From: an uncultured Lutibacter sp.
GTDB lineage: Bacteria > Bacteroidota > Bacteroidia > Flavobacteriales > Flavobacteriaceae
Direction: 5' to 3'
Assembly: GCF_947495725.1 (NCBI RefSeq)
Contig: NZ_CANLZZ010000005.1
Location: forward strand, 363,043 to 427,042
DNA: 64,000 bases
Part shown: piece after piece, positions 16,303-25,772 of the stretch
Layout of the letters: each line of letters begins with the position of its first letter
Position numbering within the stretch: the stretch's first letter is position 1
Program-made: the position numbers and the translations under genes
Notes under the pieces: model-generated
Database searches by the model: none
What the model was told of the DNA's origin: nothing
What the model saw: the letters and a program-made list of their open reading frames with translations, nothing else

Positions 16303-19164
16303 ATGAAAATTATAAAACTACTTGTTGTATTTACGTTAGTTGGAATTGTTGGTTCTACATATGCAAATACTTCCGAAGGTTATCCTAAAACTAATAGAAC
16401 AAAAGAGAATATAAATCTCGATTGGAAATTTTCAAAAATGCCAAAAGCAAATAAGCCTATTGCCATTAATTTTGATGATAATCAATGGGAGAATGTTTGC
16501 TTACCACATAATCCAGATCCGCTTTCTTTAAGATTAGACAGTGTTTCTGAAATGTGGCAACAGAAACAATTTATTCGAGACTATAATTGGTATAGAAAAA
16601 ATATGCTAATTAAACTTGAAGAAAATGAAAAAGCTTTTATAGAATTTGAGGGTGTTCATAATGCTACAGAACTTTATGTAAATGGTAAGTTTGTTGGTAG
16701 GTTTGAAGTTAATGGTTACGTTCCACATCATTTTGATATAACTGACTTTGTGATTTCAGGAGAAAATAACACAATAGCTGTATTGGCCGATAATAGTTTT
16801 AATCCTACAATAGCTCCAGATCCTTACGAAACCGATTATTTAAAATGGGGAGGAATTTATAGAGATGTTTATCTTGTAAAAACCAATAAGTTACACGTAA
16901 ATTTTAATTGGGAAAGTTTTGATGCTGGTGTTCACATTACCACACCAGTTGTAAAAAAGAACAATGGAACGGTTTCGGTAAAAACTACAATAGTAAATGA
17001 GTATAATAATCTGGCAGAATGCCAAATAGAAACGTTAATACTAAATGCCAATGGACATTTAATTAAAAAGTTAAAGTCAACTTCAAAAGTTAAAGCAGGA
17101 CATACACATACATTTCGTCAAACAACAGAAATAGTAGATGATTTTCGTTTATGGTCGCCAAGCGATCCTTATTTATATAGAGCAGTTTCAGTTATTTATA
17201 TAGATGGTAAAGCCGTTGATTTTGTTGAAAACAAATTTGGTTTTCGTTCTATTAAATTGGTAGATGGACAAGGTTTATTATTAAATGGAGAACCCTTTTT
17301 TATGGTTGGTGTAAATCGTCACCAAAGTTACCCACATATTGGAGATGCTGTTCCAAATTCAATGCATTATGAAGCGGCATTAAATTACAAAAAAGCAGGA
17401 ATTAATACTATTCGTTTATCTCATTATCCTCAAGATAATTCTTTTATTGAAGCTTGTGATGAACTTGGAATTTTACTTTATGAAGAGCCAGCAACTTGGA
17501 TACGATGGAAAGAAGGTGAATGGATGGATAAATTGGAGCAATCATTACGAATTATGGTTCGTAATCATAGAAACCATCCTTCAATTGTTATTTGGGGAGC
17601 CGGAATTAATCATCGAGGTCCTGTACCACAATTAAATAGTGCAGCAAAAGAAGAAGATCCTTTTCGTTTAACAGCAAGTGCATCTGCTCCTTGGAATGGA
17701 ATTAAAAATGCAGGAGTTACTGATATTTATGCTACTATGGATTATCGTAAAACAGATTTTCCTGAAGGAGATTTTTGTATGGTAATGGAACACGGATATT
17801 CTCACAATGGTCTTTCACAACAGCATCATATTTCTCGTTATAAAAAGCGTAAAAACAATATTGGAGCGCTACTTTGGGTTGGAGCCGATTACAATCGTTT
17901 ACAACCAAACACTGAAACCTACGATTTTATTACCGAGTATGGTTTACAAACAGCTTATAGAATTCCACATCCATCGTATTATTGGTATAAATCAGAACTA
18001 ACAAATGCTCCATACGTACATATTGCTGATGAATCGGTGTATAAAAACAGAAAAATACATGTGTATAGCAATGCTAACAAAGTAGCTCTTTATGCAAATG
18101 ATAAATTAATAGCTATTCAAAAAGCAGATAACGACCCATTAAGATTGTGGAATGAGCATCCTTCATTTACGTTTAGTTATAATTGGACTAATGAAAAAAT
18201 TACAGCAAAAGCATTAAGTTTTAATACTACAGTTGCAACGCATTCAAGAACTAAAACAGAACAACCATATGCTTTAAAATTAGCCGTTGATAATGCAGGT
18301 TTATTATTGCAATCTGGTGGCTCAGATTTAAAAATGATTCGTGCTTATGTAGTAGATAAAAATGGAGAAACAGTTACTAATGCTAATGTAAAAGTACATT
18401 TTGAAGCAAAAGGTAAAGGTTCAATAGTTTATGAAAACAAGAGTTTTACTAAAAATATGCAAACATATCAAGGTGTTGCTACAATTTATCTAAAAGGAGC
18501 TAAAGAAGCAGGGGAAATTAGTATAAAAGCAACTTCAGGAAATTTAAAACCTGGAAAACTTGTTATAAATACAACGCCATTTATTTCTAATGAACTATTG
18601 GCAAATGCTAAACCAATTTATGATTATCCAACGCATAAAATTGATATTCAAACGGAAGACCAATTAGAGCAATTTGGATGGAGTATTGTAAATGGAAATA
18701 CTAAAAATTCGTTTAAATTTAATGTAGGCGATTATACATTCACTATAAGTTCAGATTCTAGTTTAGCCTGGAGAAAAGGTACTTATGCCATTTTGGGAGA
18801 CTTAGCTTTTATGGCTTGTGATGGAGTTTTTACAGAAAAAGGTAAACTTACATTAACAATAAATAATTTACCAAAAGGCAAGTTTAAATTAAAATCGTAC
18901 CATCATTCATTTCAAAACTTAAATAAATTATTTCCATACAATATCAAAGTAGAATTGAACGATACCAATGGGACATATGAATTTATATCAGATAATGCTG
19001 CTGTTGGAATTCAAGATGGTAAAGATATAGGGGAGCGAAAACCTATGTCGGTAATTAATAGTATTGAAAGTGATGGTGTAAATCCTGTGATTATTAATTT
19101 TGAAACCAATAAAAAGGACGCACACACTTGGTTAAACGGGTTTGAGTTAAAACGCATAAAGTAG
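16303..19164 (+). CDS. Glycoside hydrolase family 2 protein, secreted; acid/base Glu apparently replaced
   Basis: A 953-residue protein with a signal peptide (1-21), an N-terminal GH2 sugar-binding jelly roll (about 35-205), an immunoglobulin-like domain, and a TIM barrel starting near GLLLNGEPFFMVGVNRHQS (about 325-343). C-terminal beta domains of DUF4982/Big-like and carbohydrate-binding type follow. The nucleophile region reads CMVMEHGY with Glu496. The usual acid/base motif (N-E after strand 4) is not present: the aligned segment is VIWGAGINHRG (429-439). The enzyme may use another acid or be a specialised subgroup. It is first of four co-directional genes and probably a beta-galactosidase or glucuronidase-like exo-enzyme. 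Confidence 0.88.
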   Translation: MKIIKLLVVFTLVGIVGSTYANTSEGYPKTNRTKENINLDWKFSKMPKANKPIAINFDDNQWENVCLPHNPDPLSLRLDSVSEMWQQKQFIRDYNWYRKNMLIKLEENEKAFIEFEGVHNATELYVNGKFVGRFEVNGYVPHHFDITDFVISGENNTIAVLADNSFNPTIAPDPYETDYLKWGGIYRDVYLVKTNKLHVNFNWESFDAGVHITTPVVKKNNGTVSVKTTIVNEYNNLAECQIETLILNANGHLIKKLKSTSKVKAGHTHTFRQTTEIVDDFRLWSPSDPYLYRAVSVIYIDGKAVDFVENKFGFRSIKLVDGQGLLLNGEPFFMVGVNRHQSYPHIGDAVPNSMHYEAALNYKKAGINTIRLSHYPQDNSFIEACDELGILLYEEPATWIRWKEGEWMDKLEQSLRIMVRNHRNHPSIVIWGAGINHRGPVPQLNSAAKEEDPFRLTASASAPWNGIKNAGVTDIYATMDYRKTDFPEGDFCMVMEHGYSHNGLSQQHHISRYKKRKNNIGALLWVGADYNRLQPNTETYDFITEYGLQTAYRIPHPSYYWYKSELTNAPYVHIADESVYKNRKIHVYSNANKVALYANDKLIAIQKADNDPLRLWNEHPSFTFSYNWTNEKITAKALSFNTTVATHSRTKTEQPYALKLAVDNAGLLLQSGGSDLKMIRAYVVDKNGETVTNANVKVHFEAKGKGSIVYENKSFTKNMQTYQGVATIYLKGAKEAGEISIKATSGNLKPGKLVINTTPFISNELLANAKPIYDYPTHKIDIQTEDQLEQFGWSIVNGNTKNSFKFNVGDYTFTISSDSSLAWRKGTYAILGDLAFMACDGVFTEKGKLTLTINNLPKGKFKLKSYHHSFQNLNKLFPYNIKVELNDTNGTYEFISDNAAVGIQDGKDIGERKPMSVINSIESDGVNPVIINFETNKKDAHTWLNGFELKRIK

Positions 19165-19233
19165 CTAGTAATTTAAAACATATTTAACTGTTTTAAAATT
19201 AAGTATAAACAAAACATTAATAAAAATTAAGTC

Positions 19234-20637
19234 ATGATAAGAATAAATAATATAAAAAACCTTTTGCTAGTTATAGGGATAGCATTAAACGTAAGCACTT
19301 TTGCCCAAACCAAAAGTGTAGAGGTATTTGCAGTAAAACTAGATAAAGGAAAAGCAGCTCCATTATTTAAAGTTAATAATGATACCAAAGGAAAAAAGGT
19401 AGGTTGGAAAAATCGTATATACATTCAGCCTAATGTTACTTTTCAAACATTAGAAGGTATTGGAGGTGCATTTAATGAAATAGGTGGTGAGGCATTACTT
19501 TCACTTCCTTTAAAAGAACAAAATGAATTAATAAACAATTTATTTTCTCCTGATAAAGCAAATTTTACATTTTGTAGAACAGCTATTGGAGCTAGTGATT
19601 TTGGAATTGACGCATATAGTTATTCTATGACACCTAATGATTTTGAAATGAATCATTTTTCAATAGATAGAGATAAAAAATATGTATTGCCTTATATTAA
19701 AAGCGCAATTGCAGTAAATCCTAATTTTACATTATTTGCCTCTCCATGGAGTCCACCAGCTTGGATGAAAGAAAGTGGTAAAATGGTTGGCTTACAAAAA
19801 GAAGGAAATAGAATGAAAAGTGATGCTAAAATTCAAAAAGCTTATGCCAATTATTTTGTAAAATATGTTCAGGAATATGCAAAAGAAGGTGTTAATGTAG
19901 ACCGTATTTGTATTCAAAATGAAAATGATGCCAATACAAAATATCCTAGTTGTATTTTTCCAGCTAAAGAAATGGTTGAATTTACCAATAATTATATGGC
20001 TCCAGCTTTCAAGAAAAACAGTATTAAAACCAAAATTTATGCAGGAACGTTTAGAGCTGCAGATCAAATGGATTTAATGGATTTTGTTCAATGTGAAAAT
20101 ACAGAAGGAATAGATGGTATTGGTGTTCAATATACCGAAGCAAAAATTATAAACGATGCACGAACATTAATCCCTAATATGAAAATTATTCATACTGAAG
20201 GGCATTGTTATAATGGAAAAAACTCTGCAGAAGAAGCTAAACATCGATTAAATGAAGTAGCCAGTTATATTAACAGTGGAAGTACCAACTTTACTTATTG
20301 GAATATGATTTTAAATGAAACCACCAAAAGTGGATGGGATTGGCCACAAAACTCATTAATTAACATTGACAGAAAAGAAAAAACAATACAATACAATCCA
20401 GATTACAATGCAATGTACATTATCAGCAAGTTTATTCAGCCAGGTGATGTGCGTATTGCATCTGTAAACAGAAGTAATAGTCATCCAATTATTACAGTAA
20501 AATCACCAGATGGAAAAATTAAAGTTTTGGTACAAAATACTAATGAAAAAGATGGTGTTTTTGAATTAGCTATTGAAAATAAATCCATAAAAGTAAATGT
20601 TCCGGCAAATGCTATTGCAGCAATAGTGCTAAACTAA
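19234..20637 (+). CDS. Glycoside hydrolase family 30, secreted
   Basis: A 467-residue protein with a signal peptide (1-24, ending TFAQ). The GH30 barrel opens with LEGIGGAFNEIGGEALLSL (about 72-90). The catalytic pair is visible: acid/base Glu230 in CIQNENDAN and nucleophile Glu322 in IIHTEGHCYN. A small C-terminal beta-sandwich closes the protein at ~410-467, as usual in the family. GH30 enzymes hydrolyse beta-1,6-glucan, beta-glucosylceramide or xylan-type linkages; I cannot choose among them. It follows the GH2 gene by 69 bp and precedes the GH3 gene by 33 bp, so one operon is likely. Confidence 0.9.
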   Translation: MIRINNIKNLLLVIGIALNVSTFAQTKSVEVFAVKLDKGKAAPLFKVNNDTKGKKVGWKNRIYIQPNVTFQTLEGIGGAFNEIGGEALLSLPLKEQNELINNLFSPDKANFTFCRTAIGASDFGIDAYSYSMTPNDFEMNHFSIDRDKKYVLPYIKSAIAVNPNFTLFASPWSPPAWMKESGKMVGLQKEGNRMKSDAKIQKAYANYFVKYVQEYAKEGVNVDRICIQNENDANTKYPSCIFPAKEMVEFTNNYMAPAFKKNSIKTKIYAGTFRAADQMDLMDFVQCENTEGIDGIGVQYTEAKIINDARTLIPNMKIIHTEGHCYNGKNSAEEAKHRLNEVASYINSGSTNFTYWNMILNETTKSGWDWPQNSLINIDRKEKTIQYNPDYNAMYIISKFIQPGDVRIASVNRSNSHPIITVKSPDGKIKVLVQNTNEKDGVFELAIENKSIKVNVPANAIAAIVLN

Positions 20638-20670
20638 ATAATTTACGTATAAAAAATACATATTTTAAAA

Positions 20671-23241
20671 ATGAAAATCATTACAAATCATTTTGTTTTA
20701 TTATTTCTAATTATTGGGAATTTGGTTAATGCTCAAACCTGGAAAGATCCAAACTCAAGTGTTGATGCTAGAGTTGAAGATTTATTGTCGAAAATGACAT
20801 TAGAGGAAAAGATTAATTACTGTGGATCAAGAATTCCTGAAATAGAACGATTAGGCATTCCTTCTTTTGAATGGTATGGCGAGGCTCTTCACGGTATTAT
20901 TGGTTGGAACTGTACACAGTTTCCTCAAAATATAGCAATGGGAAGTACTTGGAACCCAGACTTGATGTTTGATGTAGCTACAGCCATTTCAAACGAAGCA
21001 AGAGCGCTAAAAAATATGGGGCAAAAAGAAGTAATGATGTTTTCACCAACAGTAAATATGGCACGTGATCCAAGATGGGGACGAAATGGAGAGTGTTATA
21101 GTGAAGACCCTTTTCTTATGTCTGAAATTGCACGTATGTTTATTCGTGGTATGCAAGGTAACGACCAAAAATATACTAAAACTGTAACTACAGTAAAACA
21201 TTATGTTGCAAATAATGTAGATAAAGGACGCGAAAAACATCATTCTATAATTAATAAAAAAGATTTGTACGAATACTATTTTCCTGCTTACAAAACGTGT
21301 CTTGTAGACGAAGAAGCTACTGGAATTATGACAGGTTTAAATGGTTTGAACGGTATTCCTTGTTCGGCTCATGATTGGGCTGTTAATGGTGTATTACGCC
21401 AAGAGTGGGGATTCAAAGGATATGTTATTGCAGATTGGGCAGCTGTTCAAGGATTAGAAGTTAGAATGAAATATGCCAAATCGCAAGCAGAAGCTGCTGC
21501 AATGGCAATTAAAGCAGGTGTAGACCAAGAATGTTTTAGAAATAATAAAAAACAAGCACCTATGGTTTATGGTTTAAAAGCAGCTATGGAACAAGGTTTG
21601 TTAACTGAAAGTGAATTAGATGTGTCGGTTAAAAGATTGCTTCGTTTACGTTTTATGACAGGTGATTTTGATGATCCAGCTTTAAATCCCTACTCTAAAA
21701 TTCCTGCCAGTGTTATGGAGTGTGATGCTCATAAAAAATTAGCATTAAAAGCTGCTGAACAAGCAATAGTACTTTTAAAGAATGACAATAGTTTACCTTT
21801 AAAAAAGAATATAACAAACCTTGCTGTAATTGGTCCATTTGCCAATAGATGTTGGATGGGGATTTATTCTGGATTTCCAAAAAGTAAAATTAGTCCACTT
21901 GAAGGTTTAAAGAATGCTACTTCTGCTAAGGTAAGTTATGCTGAAGGTTGCGAAGTAAATGCACATGTAGATGATGATAAAAAAATTGCAGAAGCAGTAG
22001 CTTTAGCAAAAAAAATGGAGCACGTGGTATTGGTAGTAGGTAACGATGAAACAACTTCAACCGAGAATGTTGATCGAGCATCAATAAAACTACCTGGTAA
22101 TCAGCACAAGCTTATTAAAGCAATTGAGGCAGTTAATAAAAATATTACCTTGGTTTTAGTACCAAGCGGACCAACAGCTGTTACTTGGGAACAAGAAAAT
22201 ATACCTAGTATTGTTTGTATGTGGCCTAATGGTCAAGAACAAGGAACTGCTTTGGCTAATGTATTGTTTGGAGATGTTAACCCAGGTGGAAAGTTAAATT
22301 CAACTTGGTTTAAATCGGATAATGATTTACCAGATTTTAATGATTATAACATTCAAACAGGACGTACTTATATGTATTTTAAAGGGAAACCTTTGTACCC
22401 TTTTGGATATGGCCTAAGTTATACCAACTTTAAAATTGACAATGTAAATTTAAATAGTAATAAAATAAATACTCTTGAAAATGTTGAGGTTTCTGCTAAT
22501 ATTACTAACATTGGTAGTATTGATGGAGATGAAGTTATACAAGTATATATTCGTGATGTAAAATCTTCTCAAAAAACACCAATTAAGGCGCTAAAAGCAT
22601 TTAAACGTGTTAACGTACCTGCAGGAAAAACAACACAAGTTAAATTTAAACTTCCATATGAGGCTTTTGCACATTATGATACTATTCAAAATAAATTTGT
22701 TGTAGAAGCAGGTGATTTTGAAATTATGGTAGGTAACTCAAGTGAAAACATAGCTAAAGTTAAAACTGTAAAAGTTAGTGGTGGTGCAATTCCTGCTATA
22801 AAAGTTGGACAAAAAAGTGGTTATTTTAATGCAAATAATGAAAATCGCACCAAAAGTTGGGATTATCTTTATGAAAATATAGCAGAGATAAATTCTTCAA
22901 CAAAAAATAAAGACGATGGAAATGAATGGGTTGAGTATGAAATAACCTTCGTAGATCCAGGATTTTATGTAAATACTTGGGAGGCTGAATTAAATTTTAC
23001 TTCAGCAACAAAAGAAGCAATTGTAGAAACATCAATGGCTGGAGCTGTAATTGGTTCTCATACTATTTTGAAAAATCAATTAAAATTACCAATTAGAATT
23101 CCAATTCCGCCAGAATACGGAAAGCCTGTTCGTTTAAAAATTAAAACTTTACACGGTAAAGTTAAGCATCAGTCAATAAGAATAATTCCTCCAGGAGGTA
23201 ACAAGCCTTTTGAAATTAATAAGTTTGTGGAGAAACCATAG
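20671..23241 (+). CDS. Glycoside hydrolase family 3 (beta-glucosidase/xylosidase-like), secreted
   Basis: An 856-residue protein with a signal peptide (1-21). The barrel domain carries the substrate-loop KHYVANNVDKGREKHHS and the nucleophile Asp255 in GYVIADWAAV. The alpha/beta sandwich domain follows (about 365-575), then a fibronectin-III-like domain (about 600-695). An additional C-terminal ~150-residue region looks carbohydrate-binding. It would release terminal glucose or xylose from oligosaccharides produced by its neighbours. The length exceeds a minimal GH3 because of the C-terminal extension. Operon position is third of four. Confidence 0.92.
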   Translation: MKIITNHFVLLFLIIGNLVNAQTWKDPNSSVDARVEDLLSKMTLEEKINYCGSRIPEIERLGIPSFEWYGEALHGIIGWNCTQFPQNIAMGSTWNPDLMFDVATAISNEARALKNMGQKEVMMFSPTVNMARDPRWGRNGECYSEDPFLMSEIARMFIRGMQGNDQKYTKTVTTVKHYVANNVDKGREKHHSIINKKDLYEYYFPAYKTCLVDEEATGIMTGLNGLNGIPCSAHDWAVNGVLRQEWGFKGYVIADWAAVQGLEVRMKYAKSQAEAAAMAIKAGVDQECFRNNKKQAPMVYGLKAAMEQGLLTESELDVSVKRLLRLRFMTGDFDDPALNPYSKIPASVMECDAHKKLALKAAEQAIVLLKNDNSLPLKKNITNLAVIGPFANRCWMGIYSGFPKSKISPLEGLKNATSAKVSYAEGCEVNAHVDDDKKIAEAVALAKKMEHVVLVVGNDETTSTENVDRASIKLPGNQHKLIKAIEAVNKNITLVLVPSGPTAVTWEQENIPSIVCMWPNGQEQGTALANVLFGDVNPGGKLNSTWFKSDNDLPDFNDYNIQTGRTYMYFKGKPLYPFGYGLSYTNFKIDNVNLNSNKINTLENVEVSANITNIGSIDGDEVIQVYIRDVKSSQKTPIKALKAFKRVNVPAGKTTQVKFKLPYEAFAHYDTIQNKFVVEAGDFEIMVGNSSENIAKVKTVKVSGGAIPAIKVGQKSGYFNANNENRTKSWDYLYENIAEINSSTKNKDDGNEWVEYEITFVDPGFYVNTWEAELNFTSATKEAIVETSMAGAVIGSHTILKNQLKLPIRIPIPPEYGKPVRLKIKTLHGKVKHQSIRIIPPGGNKPFEINKFVEKP

Positions 23242-23283
23242 TTATTAAGAATGAATAATTAGAAATAAACAATAAAATTTAAA

Positions 23284-25158
23284 ATGAAAAAAGAACATAT
23301 TTTATTACTATTAATAATAGTTTTTAATTTTTCGAGCACAGTAAATGCTCAGAGTTGGAACTATAATAACAATAGAATAGCTATTAGTTTTGATGGCAAT
23401 AGTGCGCCGGATAATCAATATAAATGGCCAATTGGAGATCCAGATGATTGGGGAGCTTCAGCTGCGAGTTTGGCAATAATTGCTAAGCTTAAGCTACAAG
23501 ATAAATTGGTGCATTGTTCTTATAATAATTTTATTGATGCTCCAGCAGGACCAGATAATGAAAATCAAAATAAAATAAGCTGTGATGGAGCTATTATTCG
23601 ATGGCATTTTGATGCTTCAAAGTTTTACGATGTTACTACACAGTTAGAAAAAGCTAAAACTAATTTAGCTATTGAAATGAAAAAGTCTACTGCAAAGGAT
23701 CCTCTTTATTTTATTCACGCAGGTTTATCAGAATTTGTTTATCAAGCGGTTGAAAAAGCAATAGAAATGGGAGGTTTAGAAGCACTAAAACATGTAAAAT
23801 TAGTTTCGCATAGTGGTTTTAATGAAAATGAAACTCGCCGTGATTGGCATCATACTTGGGCTGATATTCAAGAATTATGTGGAAACCGAATTCAATACCA
23901 TAAAATTAATGATCAAAATGCATGTACTAAGCCAAATGTTTTGTGGTGTTCTGGTAAAGATTTTTCTCCTTGGTATTGGATGCGAGATCATAAAGATGAA
24001 AGTATTAGATGGATGTATAAAAGAGTTCAAGCGCATGATACCGGAAAGGCGGATATTTCTGATGCTGGTATGTTGTTTTGGTTACTTACAGGAGACGAAA
24101 ATGGGAATCCTGAAAAGTTCAATACCTTTTTAGGAAATGGTATTCCAAATTCTTTACAAGGTATTAGTATAACTAAAGAGTTAGATTCGAACAACAATTT
24201 TACATTGTTGGCAGTAGAAGATTTTCCAATACTTACTATTCCTGGTTTTGTTGCACCTTATAAAGATAACTATCGCAAAGCAATGGCTATTGATGCTGCG
24301 CAACACAAAAACGTATTTGCAGCAAGTAAAGTGCAATTGACAGCACCTAAAGGTTTGTATAATATAACTATTTCAACATTAGGAGAAATAGATGGAGAAT
24401 CAACTTATAGGTTAAAGGTAAATGGAGTAGAAGTTGGACAATTGCAAAACAAGGAAACACTAAAAGATTACAATGTTTATACGCATACTTTTAACAATGT
24501 AAAGCTTAAAGATGTTAATGATATTCAGGTTGAATTTAATTCAAATTCAAACGGAAAGATTCCTGAAGGTGATGCTTTTGCTTTTGCCCGAGGTAGATGG
24601 ACTCAGTTGAAGTTTCATTGTGTTAAAAAAGATATAAAAAAGAAAACCACTGGAACTATTATTAGTATTGAAGGCGAACATTTCGATTTGCATGGACATT
24701 GGAAATTTGCAAATGATAAAAAGGCTAGTGGAGGTAGATATATCCAATATATTGGTGAAAATCATTTTCAAGAAGTGGTAAACAAAGAAGTTTGTGATGC
24801 TTATTTTATAGTTGAAGAACCGGGATTATATACTGTAAAATGGATGATGCGGCAACCAGATAATTCGGAAGGTGATACATCAAACGATGCTTGGATTAGT
24901 TTTCCTAATGTTCCAAGCTATGGTAATAAAGAGGCACTTAAAGGATATAATAAATTTCATGGTAGAGGTAAGGAATCATTTGTGTTAAATGGGCAACTCG
25001 ATTTACATGAAAAGGGACAACCTTGGTTAACAGTAGAGTTTCCTAAAGCAGGACAATATGCTATTAAAATTGGAGGACGTTCACAATTTTTGCAAATTGA
25101 TAAAATAGTTTTGTTTAAAGATATTGAATTTAAAGAGTTAAAGAGTTTACAAAAGTAA
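23284..25158 (+). CDS. Secreted protein with nucleoside-hydrolase-like motif and C-terminal beta domains
   Basis: A 624-residue protein with a signal peptide (1-22). I do not know a named function. The start RIAISFDGNSAPDNQ and PIGDPDDWGASAASLAI (about 30-62) recalls the Asp-rich N-terminus of inosine-uridine nucleoside hydrolases; a weak analogy only. HHTWADIQELCGNRI lies near 195-209. Residues ~335-430 and ~455-615 look like beta-sandwich, possibly carbohydrate-binding, domains. It closes the glycosidase operon 42 bp after the GH3 gene, so a role in handling the same polysaccharide is likely. No SusC/SusD pair accompanies the operon. Confidence 0.62.
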   Translation: MKKEHILLLLIIVFNFSSTVNAQSWNYNNNRIAISFDGNSAPDNQYKWPIGDPDDWGASAASLAIIAKLKLQDKLVHCSYNNFIDAPAGPDNENQNKISCDGAIIRWHFDASKFYDVTTQLEKAKTNLAIEMKKSTAKDPLYFIHAGLSEFVYQAVEKAIEMGGLEALKHVKLVSHSGFNENETRRDWHHTWADIQELCGNRIQYHKINDQNACTKPNVLWCSGKDFSPWYWMRDHKDESIRWMYKRVQAHDTGKADISDAGMLFWLLTGDENGNPEKFNTFLGNGIPNSLQGISITKELDSNNNFTLLAVEDFPILTIPGFVAPYKDNYRKAMAIDAAQHKNVFAASKVQLTAPKGLYNITISTLGEIDGESTYRLKVNGVEVGQLQNKETLKDYNVYTHTFNNVKLKDVNDIQVEFNSNSNGKIPEGDAFAFARGRWTQLKFHCVKKDIKKKTTGTIISIEGEHFDLHGHWKFANDKKASGGRYIQYIGENHFQEVVNKEVCDAYFIVEEPGLYTVKWMMRQPDNSEGDTSNDAWISFPNVPSYGNKEALKGYNKFHGRGKESFVLNGQLDLHEKGQPWLTVEFPKAGQYAIKIGGRSQFLQIDKIVLFKDIEFKELKSLQK

Positions 25159-25696
25159 ATAGATTTAAAAGGATTATTTTTTATAATTCCCCTAAGCCTA
25201 ATATCATTGTATCAATTAAATTAACATAAACAACATTTTTTGTGCAATTTAAGAGTTGAGAATCCTATGGCTTTCTTGCCAAAGTCTCATATCTTTTTCA
25301 AATTTATAAAACATCATTTGCAGCGATATAATTACCTTCTATAAAAATTTATAGCGTTGTAGACTTTAATTAATTAGGTAAAATGGTGATAAAAACTTAA
25401 AATAAACTTAAATACTTCCAAACAATTCAGTTGCAGAAACCAAATGCAATTAAATGAAATTTAGACTGTGATATTTTAATAAAGAACAAAATATTTACTA
25501 AAGATTCTTAAGGTTTTTAAGAATGAATTCTCTATTTATTAAGTAAGAGATACTTTTTAAAGCGATTTTTTGGTACTTGTTTTCTATACCTTCTTGTATT
25601 AATTATAGTTTGAATTTAATTTGAAACCATTTTATTGAGCATTTTACTTGTTTTAGAATTCATATGATAAAATTCATATATACTAATGATGTTATT
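25159..25696. other. Gene-free stretch between glycosidase operon and stress island
   Basis: No convincing gene, terminator or long repeat is seen. The sequence is very AT-rich and ends at the first Crp/Fnr-type dyad of the stress island. A 22-codon minus-strand frame at 25249-25317 may be a decayed four-helix-bundle fragment but is too short to call. Confidence 0.5.
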
Positions 25697-25739
25697 TGAT
25701 AATGGTCATTTGAATCCTTACAAATTTAGGTTCACTTTG
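25697..25739 (+). promoter_or_regulatory. Crp/Fnr-type dyad plus -7 element for the HtrA-GH130-GT operon
   Basis: TGATAATGGTCA (25697-25708) is a TGA-N6-TCA dyad. TCACTTTG (25732-25739) fits the flavobacterial TAnnTTTG element with one mismatch. The centres are 33 bp apart. Transcription would start near 25746, which supports the downstream ATG at 25773 over the upstream GTG. Confidence 0.6.
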
Positions 25740-25772
25740 TAAGTGAAAGATGCATCTTTAAAATTTTTCATA

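Noticed and set aside
16303..25158. Complete polysaccharide utilisation locus
   Set aside because: No SusC/SusD pair, sulfatase or hybrid regulator is present; it is only a glycosidase operon with a divergent regulator.
25249..25317. 22-codon minus-strand frame reading FEKDMRLWQESHRILNS
   Set aside because: It resembles a four-helix-bundle (S23-like) protein fragment, but is too short and has no neighbours to support it.
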